From assembly GCF_018390515.1 (NCBI RefSeq), contig NZ_JAHBBK010000001.1, positions 1,302,001-1,366,000 of the forward strand: a stretch of DNA of 64,000 nt, written 5' to 3'. Below the pieces are notes generated by a model. It made no database searches, was not told where the DNA came from, and saw only the letters and a program-made list of their open reading frames with translations. Origin of the DNA: Mucilaginibacter sp. Bleaf8. GTDB taxonomy: Bacteria; Bacteroidota; Bacteroidia; Sphingobacteriales; Sphingobacteriaceae. Shown one piece after another: positions 1 through 7,733 of the stretch. Position numbers and translations under genes: made by a program. Position 1 is the first letter of the stretch. The number at the start of each line of letters is the position of its first letter.

Positions 1-1170
1 AGTGGCTTGACTGCTATTATAAATCTTATCCAGATAGTAAGATGAAATGACATCATATATACCAAAATAATCAAGCTTATTCAGGCAAAACTTGCCGACG
101 TGTTTCTGGTAATAATATTGCAGAAATAACGGGTAGGAAAAAAAGGAAATAACTTCTGGATTAAGGTTTTTAACCAAATCCTGGGCGGGGTTTATTTTAC
201 GGCTTAATGCCTCTAACTCCTCTGCGCTGAAAAGCGGCAGGTTCGTTTCTTCATGCTTATCTTGCATAAAGCCCAAAAACCAGTTGTCCAACTGGTTTTC
301 GATCACCAGGCGATTGCGGACGCTAACCCAGTTGGCCGGCCGCATGCTCAATATTATTTTAAAGTTTGGATGATCAGTATAGGAGGCGATAAGATCCATC
401 AATAGATCAGTCATCAATTCGAATTCGCCCGGTTTAAAACGCTCTTTGTCGAAGCCATCAATAACCAGGTAAAACATCTTGCCGGCATCCTGCTCATCCG
501 GCAACTCCGAAAAATCATTATCCTGAACGCTCATACCCATCATAGCTTTCAGCCAATCGTGCAAGCTGCCCGCATGGGTTTGTGTGGATAATACTTTGCT
601 GCTCAGAAAAAGTACCCTGTCGGTTCCGCCGTTTGTAATGGTGCACAACTGCTCCTGCACCCAATGGCACAGGCTGACCGTTTTACCATAACCCGCCGGT
701 GCTGTGATGACGGTTGCCGTTTGCCCGGAATGTAAAAACAGGTTCAGTTGATCTTGTACAATGGCTCGCTTTACCGTCAGCTTAAATGGTATTACCGAGC
801 GGTTAACCAAAGATTGCAAGGTTCTTTGCGAAACTTTCAGCGTTTGATTCGTAGCAGAACACAACTCTTGCTCAGGCACTGCACCACGATCACTGACTGT
901 TGCAGCCTGCTCATTTTGACAAAACTTCTCCCATCCTTCATAACCACAATACTCCGCCAGAATGTTCAGCGTATACAATGATGGAAGAAACTTACTGAAA
1001 GTAAATCCATAAATACGCTTCAATGTTGTATCACTGATCTGCTTGTTCGTTTTGCCGGAAATACGGGCTGATAAAAACCTGCAATCGCCGGGCGAAACTA
1101 CCTTAATCCCGGCTTCTGTTAATACTTGCTGTTTAAGCTTCTCTAATACAAAAGGTAAAACTATCCTCAT
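1..1170 (-). CDS. STAND-like P-loop NTPase, 3' part beyond window
   Basis: Reading frame open from ATG at 1170 to the window edge (390 codons, no stop), so the C-terminal part is missing. The translation begins MRIVLPF and aligns along its whole visible length with the divergent gene at 1646. It shares an N-terminal helical domain (KQISDTTLKRIYGF, then PSLYTLNILAEYCGYEGW), a Walker A motif APAGYGKT and the later segment DVISSYYLDKIY. The N-terminal domain type is common in Bacteroidota and looks helix-turn-helix-like; I do not know its ligand. By homology the protein binds and hydrolyses ATP, and an architecture of small N-terminal module, NTPase and long helical C-terminus would suit a STAND-type switch. 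The start is chosen because it matches the MRI start of the paralogue. Biological role unknown. Confidence 0.8.
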   Translation of the reverse strand, partial: MRIVLPFVLEKLKQQVLTEAGIKVVSPGDCRFLSARISGKTNKQISDTTLKRIYGFTFSKFLPSLYTLNILAEYCGYEGWEKFCQNEQAATVSDRGAVPEQELCSATNQTLKVSQRTLQSLVNRSVIPFKLTVKRAIVQDQLNLFLHSGQTATVITAPAGYGKTVSLCHWVQEQLCTITNGGTDRVLFLSSKVLSTQTHAGSLHDWLKAMMGMSVQDNDFSELPDEQDAGKMFYLVIDGFDKERFKPGEFELMTDLLMDLIASYTDHPNFKIILSMRPANWVSVRNRLVIENQLDNWFLGFMQDKHEETNLPLFSAEELEALSRKINPAQDLVKNLNPEVISFFSYPLFLQYYYQKHVGKFCLNKLDYFGIYDVISSYYLDKIYNSSQAT

Positions 1171-1645
1171 ACGCAATGGCAAATATGCATACCCAATACT
1201 TGCGGTTTATAACCGGCAGTATTGAAAAGTATCTATATCCTATTTTAATGTTTAAAATGCTCTTTCTTTCTCACTTACATCCCCTCCATTCAAGCATTAG
1301 TTATAATTGGTTATTGGCAAAACAAGATAGATTAACGATGCAAAAAGCACTTATTCTACTGTCTTGATCCTATTACGAATCTACTTTTAAACAGTTTCGG
1401 TCAGAAATCTTCAGAAATAACACTTTTAAGAAAAACCTTTGTTAATCATTAAGAAACAGGGATTTAACACACATTATTCATATTGTTCATTTTGTGCAGT
1501 TTGTTCATTGCTGTTTTTTAACCTTTTATGAAATCCAATTCCTGATTTGTTTAGTACATACAGGAATAGCCATAACCTATACCATTACCATTCGTAGCCG
1601 ATCTATTGAAATATTAGTTCTAACCTTAACTTTTACTTTATCAGC
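1171..1645. promoter_or_regulatory. Divergent intergenic region between paralogous NTPase genes
   Basis: This 475-bp AT-rich gap must hold promoters for both divergent NTPase genes. No good TAnnTTTG box was found on either side. Two direct repeats are visible: TTGTTCATT at 1483-1491 and 1501-1509 (18 bp apart), and TCAGAAAT twice at 1401-1418. The TTGTTCATT pair could be an operator, but that is a guess. No convincing gene lies here; short open frames have no coding features. Confidence 0.4.
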
Positions 1646-4261
1646 ATGCGTATCATATCACAACAAGATCTTGACCTGTTGAAAGATGCCGTTTTAACGG
1701 CTGCTAACCTTAAAGCAAACACACCTGCGGTTTTTAAAGAACTCTCGCTGCTGATAGCCGACAAGACTAAAAAGCAGGTAAGCAACTCTACATTAAAGCG
1801 AATTTTCGGCTTTGCTGCTTATACCTTTCAACCTTCTCTGTACACTTTAAATGTACTGGCCGAATTTGCAGGGCATGAGAGCTGGACAAGCTTTTTGAAT
1901 CAGCATAAACAACAGCAGTTGCCTGCTGCGCCAGCAATTCCGCCCAGGGATATGAATACGTTACAACAACGTGCGCTGGAAACATCCAAGCGTACATTGC
2001 AAGCACTCAAAAGTAAGTCAGGCATTCAATTTCCGCTTACCATTCCCCGCGACGTATTGCGAGAACACTTGGAAATATTTACACATAGCCCCTGTATAGG
2101 AACTGTTTTGGCAGCGCCCGCCGGCTATGGTAAAACCATTGCCCTATGCCACTGGGTAGATGAGCAAATTCAACTTAACCAACAACAAAACAACCCTGAT
2201 ATTATCCTTTTTATAAGCAGCCGGATGCTGAGTGCGGCAAATCAACAAGGTAATTTATATCATTGGCTGCTGTCTTTATCCGGAGCATCAACAGCATCTG
2301 AAGTTGAGCACGATGCCATCAAAGCACACCTGGCACGTTACAAGTTTCACCTGGTTATTGATGCACTGGATTTAACATCGCTACCGCCCGACCAGCTTGA
2401 AACAGTACAGCATCTTTTATTAGATATTATTGCAGTTTACCAGGAATCTGTCAACTTTAAGATCATTGTTACCATGCGTTCTGCAACCTGGATTAACTTT
2501 CGCCGGCAGTTGCAGGCCGAAAATAAGCTGGAACACTGGTATACGGGCTTTATGAGCGAAGAAAATCCAGACCGTAATTTACCGCTTCTTACAGCTTCGG
2601 AAATTGTGCAGTTGGGCAATAAGATCAAGCCCGGCCTGAAAATGACCTATGAACTTCACCAGGACATATTTCAGCTATTCAGTTACCCGCCGTTTTTCCA
2701 GTATTACTATCAGCAAAACTCAAAAGACTTCGTTTTGGACGAACTAAACGTTTTTGACACTTACGAAGTTATACATAGCTACATTGTTGACAAGATTTAT
2801 ACCGGCCGCTACAGTACAGAAAAGGTTTTATTACTGCAGGTAATTATTGAGCAGGGAAGATTCAGGGATAACAGGTTCTGCACCAATATACTGGCGGTTT
2901 ATCCGGGAATAAAAGAGCTGAACAACGGCTACCAGGAACTCATCAGCACGGGTATTATACGTGAAATAAACCTGAGCAGCTCAACCGGGTATACAGAATG
3001 TATAGAATTTGTACATGAACGCATCCTGACTTATTTTACGGCCACTAAACTGATAGCCGAAAACCGGGACCGCTTCAACGGCGAACTTATTGATAAAATA
3101 AGCAATACGTTTAATGACAGGTTGCGGTTGCAGGTACTTAAATGGTGTATATTTATTGCCCTGAAAAATAATGAGCCTATTATTTTCAGTTACTTGCCAA
3201 GAATACAGCTTATTGCTTCGGAAAAAGCAACGCTCATTATGTTTTTGGCGAAGCTGGCAGACCAGGGGATACTAAGCGATACCGAAGATGGCGGCGGATT
3301 ACCCTTTGATATTTCGAACCCGGAACTATTTCAGTACTTTTTCGGAATTGAATTCCTTTCGTCTGATTATGAAATAGCCTTGCAAAGCTTACTGAAACTA
3401 AAGCTACAGGATGCCAGTAAAATATGGATCTATACCTGTACAGCAATTATCCATGTAATATCATTGAATGCACCAGGTGTTGAAACCTGCATCAATGAAC
3501 TAAAAAAGTTCCCGGCCAATGCTTATTTGCATTTCCAAATCAACCCGCTTAACTGCCTTGAGACACTGTATCATTTTTTAAAATTCAAGGTTGTAAAGAA
3601 AGAAGCTATTGCTGAAATTACCAGGTTTATATTTCATCCTGTACTGAAACGGCATCAACTGAATAAGCTCAGCTCAAACCACATCTTATATATGCTGGCC
3701 TTGGGCACCCTCATGATTTCGGCTAACCCAGCCAAGATGCTCCGCTTCATTTCGGTTTTACACCGCGTTCACCATAACAATCAGCAATTTCTGCCTCAAT
3801 TCCACCTTGGTTTATTAATCAGTAAAACACACTTTCTGTTAGATTTAGGAAGGCAGCAGGAAGCGCTCAGCATCTTTGAGCTAATTATGCTTGATTACAA
3901 AGACGACCGTAATAAATTTACACCTTACATGAAATCGCTTCTGGATTTACTGGCCGCCCGGCTGATACCTTACAGCGCTGATAATAATTACATAGATGCC
4001 TCTGTGAAAGCGCTAACGCAGCCAAACACCGATAACACTTATAAATTGCTTCAGGTAAATGCGCTTTCTTATTACCTCACTAACCGGTATAAAGACCGGA
4101 TGTCTGCCGACTATAAGACGCTGTATTTTAAGTTTATCAAACTTATGCGGTCTTCTGCCTTTAACCCTAAATCGTTTTTAATGAATTATGATCAAATCAA
4201 AGAATTGAACATGGACAGTGGCTCGCAAACAGAAACAGCTTCTACTTTCCCCTCTGCTTAA
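1646..4261 (+). CDS. STAND-like P-loop NTPase with N-terminal helical domain
   Basis: An 871-residue protein, paralogous to the truncated gene on the other strand. Residues 1-85 form the Bacteroidota-type N-terminal domain (STLKRIFGF near 48-56, LNVLAEFAGHESW near 68-80). The NTPase core has Walker A APAGYGKT at 157-164, Walker B LVIDALD at 236-242 and a VTMRS segment at 275-279, which resembles the sensor-like R motif of NACHT/STAND proteins. Residues from about 330 to the end look helical and repeat-like, without a recognised catalytic domain or membrane span. Known for such architectures: ATP-dependent switches in signalling or phage defence. Inferred here: a cytoplasmic sensor or switch of unknown trigger. 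A perfect-stem terminator follows at 4360. A role in immunity is possible but unsupported by neighbouring defence genes. Confidence 0.75.
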   Translation: MRIISQQDLDLLKDAVLTAANLKANTPAVFKELSLLIADKTKKQVSNSTLKRIFGFAAYTFQPSLYTLNVLAEFAGHESWTSFLNQHKQQQLPAAPAIPPRDMNTLQQRALETSKRTLQALKSKSGIQFPLTIPRDVLREHLEIFTHSPCIGTVLAAPAGYGKTIALCHWVDEQIQLNQQQNNPDIILFISSRMLSAANQQGNLYHWLLSLSGASTASEVEHDAIKAHLARYKFHLVIDALDLTSLPPDQLETVQHLLLDIIAVYQESVNFKIIVTMRSATWINFRRQLQAENKLEHWYTGFMSEENPDRNLPLLTASEIVQLGNKIKPGLKMTYELHQDIFQLFSYPPFFQYYYQQNSKDFVLDELNVFDTYEVIHSYIVDKIYTGRYSTEKVLLLQVIIEQGRFRDNRFCTNILAVYPGIKELNNGYQELISTGIIREINLSSSTGYTECIEFVHERILTYFTATKLIAENRDRFNGELIDKISNTFNDRLRLQVLKWCIFIALKNNEPIIFSYLPRIQLIASEKATLIMFLAKLADQGILSDTEDGGGLPFDISNPELFQYFFGIEFLSSDYEIALQSLLKLKLQDASKIWIYTCTAIIHVISLNAPGVETCINELKKFPANAYLHFQINPLNCLETLYHFLKFKVVKKEAIAEITRFIFHPVLKRHQLNKLSSNHILYMLALGTLMISANPAKMLRFISVLHRVHHNNQQFLPQFHLGLLISKTHFLLDLGRQQEALSIFELIMLDYKDDRNKFTPYMKSLLDLLAARLIPYSADNNYIDASVKALTQPNTDNTYKLLQVNALSYYLTNRYKDRMSADYKTLYFKFIKLMRSSAFNPKSFLMNYDQIKELNMDSGSQTETASTFPSA

Positions 4262-4359
4262 TTTAATATGACTTTGCGATATGCATAAAGCAGACAGAAT
4301 TGACGATGATATGCAACAGGTGTAATCTGACTACCTGAAATACACCTGTTAATTTACTT

Positions 4360-4394
4360 AAAAGCCTAAATGCCTTATAGGCATTTAGGCTTTT
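4360..4394. terminator. Bidirectional intrinsic terminator
   Basis: A perfect 15-bp stem (AAAAGCCTAAATGCC and its complement) with a 5-nt loop, A-tract on one side and T-tract on the other. It sits between the end of the NTPase gene and the end of the small minus-strand gene, so it can serve both. Confidence 0.85.
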
Positions 4395-4443
4395 ATTAAA
4401 TTGTTTAGCTTAATAGCTATGCGTTGCAAAATAAGGCCTGTGG

Positions 4444-4677
4444 CTACTTCACAATTGGTGATTTTCTATATACAGGTTGCTCAACCTGAAAGGATAATCT
4501 TTTCCCTTTATTTGTTTTGTCGGTTTTACGCACTTCTTTCAGACTTGAAGGTGCAGAAAAATTATGCTGATATTCACGATACCAAAACAGTGCGATAAAT
4601 ACAAACGACAAGACAATCATAAAGCTCGCAACTTTTACATTACGCATTCTTTTTCTCATATCAACCCCAGCTTCCAT
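4444..4677 (-). CDS. Small single-pass membrane protein, hypothetical
   Basis: 77 codons from ATG at 4677; an internal ATG at 4659 (MRKRMRN) follows a G-rich stretch and may be the true start. The predicted protein has a basic N-terminus, one hydrophobic span (VASFMIVLSFVFIALFWY) and a basic, polar tail, giving an N-in single-pass topology. It faces the bidirectional terminator at 4360, which fits a real transcribed unit. I recognise no family. It could be spurious; the evidence is the plausible membrane topology and the terminator placement. Confidence 0.35.
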   Translation of the reverse strand: MEAGVDMRKRMRNVKVASFMIVLSFVFIALFWYREYQHNFSAPSSLKEVRKTDKTNKGKRLSFQVEQPVYRKSPIVK

Positions 4678-5127
4678 AAAATTTTAATAATCTGTAATTT
4701 AGGTTTATTGCAGAATTTCCCTGAATTCTACATATCAAATTTCGATATACTTCATATTTTAACCTAATGGCATTTTGTTCATTTTAACTGCAAATGATCA
4801 TAGTGCATGAATAGAATGAATGGGAAAACGGAATATAGTTTGAAGCACATCCAGCGCCAACGCTTTCTTGATCTGATTATCAGCAACTTGCATTTTTGTA
4901 AAGACAATGTCAGGATTCATCAACTTATAAGTAATTAGGCTTTTAACTAAAAGACTAACTATCAACCATAAATCTTTTAAGAACCTGTGCATAGCTTCTC
5001 CCGGCCATTTTGAATACCGTACTACTATTTAACTAACTCTTAAACAGGCTAAATATCAGTATTTACGTCAAAAACTACGTAATGCAAATCATCGTAGCTT
5101 TGTTCAAATTACACGTTTAAACATATA
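4678..5127. other. Intergenic region, no recognised gene
   Basis: About 450 AT-rich bases between the small membrane protein gene and the ankyrin gene. The only element I can support is a -7-like box close to the ankyrin start (listed separately). A 64-codon open frame on the minus strand (4798-4992) has no family features and was not accepted. Confidence 0.4.
5095..5102 (+). promoter_or_regulatory. -7 box (TAnnTTTG) of ankyrin gene
   Basis: TAGCTTTG matches the Bacteroidota -7 consensus and lies 26 bp before the ATG, leaving a short leader. No clear -33 TTTG is seen at the expected distance. Confidence 0.5.
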
Positions 5128-5544
5128 ATGAAAAAGTTATTATTAATCCCCGTTCTTTTATTGATTTCGACATCTCTTTTTGCTCATGACATCCTGAATG
5201 CTGTAAAAAACAATGACCTGCCTGCAATTAAGTATTTGCTAAATAAAGGCTATAATATTAATGCTGCGAATAAAAATGGCGAAACGCCTTTGCTGCTGGC
5301 AGTGAAACTGCAAAATGAGCGTTTAGCTTATTACCTAATAGAAAAAGACGCCGCAATTAACCAAACAGACAAGCAAGGGTGTACACCGCTAATGCATGCC
5401 GTGCGCAACCAGAATAGCAAAATGGTAAAGATGCTGCTACAACATGGCGCTGATAAAGCTCAACAGGATGCATCACACAAAACAGCCTTGCAATATGCCA
5501 AACAAGCTAATAATACAGAACTTATTGAGCTGATTGGCGAATAA
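5128..5544 (+). CDS. Exported ankyrin-repeat protein
   Basis: 138 residues. A classic signal peptide (MKKLLLIPVLLLISTSLFA) is followed by about three ankyrin repeats; NGETPLLLAVK and QGCTPLMHAV are typical repeat starts. There is no catalytic domain. Ankyrin repeats mediate protein-protein contact, so a periplasmic binding or inhibitor role is an inference; similar small periplasmic ankyrin proteins elsewhere are tied to catalase or oxidative-stress functions, but nothing here shows that. It appears monocistronic, with its own -7 box and a terminator at 5583. Confidence 0.85.
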   Translation: MKKLLLIPVLLLISTSLFAHDILNAVKNNDLPAIKYLLNKGYNINAANKNGETPLLLAVKLQNERLAYYLIEKDAAINQTDKQGCTPLMHAVRNQNSKMVKMLLQHGADKAQQDASHKTALQYAKQANNTELIELIGE

Positions 5545-5582
5545 TACAAACCATAACATGTTCATTACAAGAGTAACTTTAA

Positions 5583-5618
5583 AGGCAAGTCAATTCTTTA
5601 TTCGACTTGCCTGTTTAT
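5583..5618 (+). terminator. Intrinsic terminator after ankyrin gene
   Basis: GGCAAGTC and GACTTGCC (5603-5610) form an 8-bp stem followed by a T-rich tail, 38 bp beyond the stop codon. Confidence 0.7.
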
Positions 5619-5946
5619 TTTAATCTAAAGGTTCTTTAAAATTCCTTACCTAACTTTCTTTTCAGGTTATTGCTTGGCTAATTGAGTACATAGCTTCTTA
5701 ATTTGGCCTAAGCCTTTCGTCTTTATAAGACGCGAATTTCATTTTTTATAAATAGTGCCCTTTCTGTTTTCTGGCTTAAGAGCTCAGCTATATATTGATT
5801 TGAAGTCATGAAACTTTCACACAACTCCGTTACTACACTCCCTCACATCTGGTGCTGCACCTAAAAACCTGTAAATAATTTTTGGCACTTACTATCTTGA
5901 TATAATCCTAACATTGTGTTAAACCCGAAGTTTTAGGTTTGAGGCG
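5619..5946. other. Intergenic region upstream of first sigma factor operon
   Basis: About 330 AT-rich bases. It should contain the promoter for the sigma/FecR/SusCD operon. A TAGGTTTG at 5934-5941 matches the -7 consensus but lies only 5 bp before the ATG, too close for an ordinary leader. No gene recognised. Confidence 0.35.
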
Positions 5947-6549
5947 ATGTTTCACAGGTTACTTTCGGACGTGGATTTGTTAAGTAGGCTGCAGTCGGAT
6001 GACCAGCAAGCCCTGCTGCTGCTCATGAAAAAGTACGACCGGCAGCTGTTCAGGCACATCTATCATAAAACCCGGTCGACCGAAAATGCACAGGAGGCCG
6101 TGCAAGACATCTTTATATCTTTATGGAATAACCGCTACTCCCTGGTTATTACCGATTCATTGTTACCTTACCTTTTCAAAGCCGCAAAGCATAAGGCACT
6201 CGATTTCTACATCAACAACAGCAGGGAAATAATTAGTTACGAAGCCCTATTACCCGAATATGACCACCTGCTGGTAATGCCGCCCGATGAAGCCGTTACC
6301 GAAACAGAACTGCAGGTGTGGCTGGCAAACGAAGTAGAAAAGATGCCGGAAAACGTCAAAAAAAGTTTCCAACTAAGCCGGCAGGAGCACTTGCCGGTGC
6401 GGGATATCGCTCAAAAGCTCTCCTTATCTGAACAAACAGTCCGGAACAATCTTTCTATCGCCGTTAAACACCTTATGATGCGGTTTAAAAGAATGGAAAG
6501 CTCTTTATTCTTAATTGTACTGATTAGGATTTGGCTTTCCGGCCGATAG
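5947..6549 (+). CDS. ECF RNA polymerase sigma-70 factor (FecI-like)
   Basis: 200 residues, normal for the Bacteroidota ECF family. Region 2 is visible near residues 25-70 (LMKKYDRQLFRHIY, then AQEAVQDIFISLW) and region 4 near 130-175 (MPENVKKSFQLSR, IAQKLSLSEQTVRNNLS). Such factors direct RNA polymerase to the promoter of the adjacent SusC-type receptor genes when the FecR anti-sigma partner is signalled from the outer membrane. A FecR gene follows 82 bp downstream. The C-terminus ends in a hydrophobic stretch (SLFLIVLIRIWL), common in this family. Expected target: the downstream phosphoester locus. Confidence 0.92.
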   Translation: MFHRLLSDVDLLSRLQSDDQQALLLLMKKYDRQLFRHIYHKTRSTENAQEAVQDIFISLWNNRYSLVITDSLLPYLFKAAKHKALDFYINNSREIISYEALLPEYDHLLVMPPDEAVTETELQVWLANEVEKMPENVKKSFQLSRQEHLPVRDIAQKLSLSEQTVRNNLSIAVKHLMMRFKRMESSLFLIVLIRIWLSGR

Positions 6550-6631
6550 AAGCACCCTTAACATCATCCTAATAAACTCTTCATGATTATTTAACGGTAC
6601 AAACAGCCGTAACCGCCGATTATATGTACAG

Positions 6632-7609
6632 ATGAACGCAAAAGAATCGGCACATATTAAGGAACTCCTACAACGCTACCAAACCGGCACAGCTACGCCC
6701 GAAGAGCGGGAACGAGTTGAGCGCTGGTACGCACAGATTAATCAAGCCGAGCCACAACTTATACCCTATGCAGATGAGGAACGCCTGATAAAAAACACCA
6801 GGCAACAAGTGCTTAAACAAACCAACGTAAAAGTTGCGAGCCTGCATATCATGCGGCATAACTACTTCAAAGTAGCGGCTGTATTATTGCTTATTCCTTT
6901 TGCATACGTGCTGTATTCGCAGTTAAAAAAAACCCAAACACCGACCTCACAGCAATTTACTACCGAGCGGGGTGAACGCAAAATCATTACACTGCCTGAT
7001 AGTACCGAAGTTGTTCTTAATGCATCCTCCTCACTTGTTGTGAACAATGATTTTGGCACGAAGTTACGCCGGGTAAGCCTATCGGGCGAGGGATATTTCA
7101 GGGTAAAGCACGATGCCAGCCGGCCATTCATCATCCAAACCGGCAGGTTACAAACCCGCGTTCTGGGTACCGAGTTTGATGTACATGCTTATAAGAATGA
7201 ATCTAAAATCAAAGTAGCTGTTGTAAATGGCCGGGTAAAAGTGAGCGAAGAAAGGCAGCACAAGCTACAACAGTTAGGAGAAGTACTAACGCATAACCTG
7301 CTGCTGGTATACAACACCAAAACCCAGCGTCATGCTATCAGAACCGCCGATGCCGAAAAGCTGAGCGCCTGGCAAAACGGTGAACTTTATTTTGAAGATG
7401 CCAGCATTGGCGAAATAACCGCTACGCTATCGCGGCACTACAATACCAGCATTAAACTTAATGGTCAGTCCAAAGCTAACTGCCGCTATACCATTGGCTT
7501 TTCGCGTCAATCATTAAACAAAGTACTGGCCGTGTTAAGCCAGCTTACTGGTATGCATTACCAGATACAACCCAATCAAGTAATAATTCAAACAGATCAA
7601 TGCCATTAG
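6632..7609 (+). CDS. FecR-family anti-sigma factor
   Basis: 325 residues: a cytoplasmic N-terminal sigma-binding part (1-79), one membrane span (about 80-97, VAAVLLLIPFAYVLYS), a periplasmic FecR domain (about 108-205, including GERKIITLPDSTEVVLNASS) and a C-terminal DUF4974-type domain (about 250-323). Known mechanism: it holds the ECF sigma factor at the inner membrane until the STN domain of the partner TonB receptor contacts its periplasmic part. The partner sigma lies just upstream and the STN-bearing SusC follows 124 bp downstream, so the circuit is complete in this operon. Confidence 0.92.
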   Translation: MNAKESAHIKELLQRYQTGTATPEERERVERWYAQINQAEPQLIPYADEERLIKNTRQQVLKQTNVKVASLHIMRHNYFKVAAVLLLIPFAYVLYSQLKKTQTPTSQQFTTERGERKIITLPDSTEVVLNASSSLVVNNDFGTKLRRVSLSGEGYFRVKHDASRPFIIQTGRLQTRVLGTEFDVHAYKNESKIKVAVVNGRVKVSEERQHKLQQLGEVLTHNLLLVYNTKTQRHAIRTADAEKLSAWQNGELYFEDASIGEITATLSRHYNTSIKLNGQSKANCRYTIGFSRQSLNKVLAVLSQLTGMHYQIQPNQVIIQTDQCH

Positions 7610-7633
7610 CCATGTAACGCCATAAAACAGAAA

Positions 7634-7694
7634 CAGGCCGGTGCGCTAACACCTGCCTGCTTTAAGGACTGCTGAAGCAGCGGGCCTTGTTATT
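7634..7694 (+). promoter_or_regulatory. Structured fecR-susC intergenic segment, first operon
   Basis: Two possible hairpins: CAGGCCGGTG (7634-7643) with CACCTGCCTG (7650-7659, one mismatch), then AAGGaCTGC with GCAGcgggCCTT (7664-7688) running into GTTATTT. The end GGGCCTT followed by an AT-rich run is shared with the same interval of the second operon (24144-24190). It could be a weak terminator or attenuator separating regulator from receptor expression; function is inferred. Confidence 0.45.
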
Positions 7695-7733
7695 TCACAC
7701 GATTCCGAAAATCATATTAACAACAGAGTAAAA

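Noticed and set aside
1043-1682. Short plus-strand open frames
   Set aside because: They lie opposite the 5' part of the minus-strand NTPase gene or in its promoter region and lack coding features.
4798-4992. 64-codon minus-strand open frame
   Set aside because: No membrane topology, no ribosome site, no terminator relation, no family features.
5934-5941. TAGGTTTG as promoter -7 box of the sigma factor gene
   Set aside because: It is only 5 bp from the ATG, leaving no leader; probably chance.
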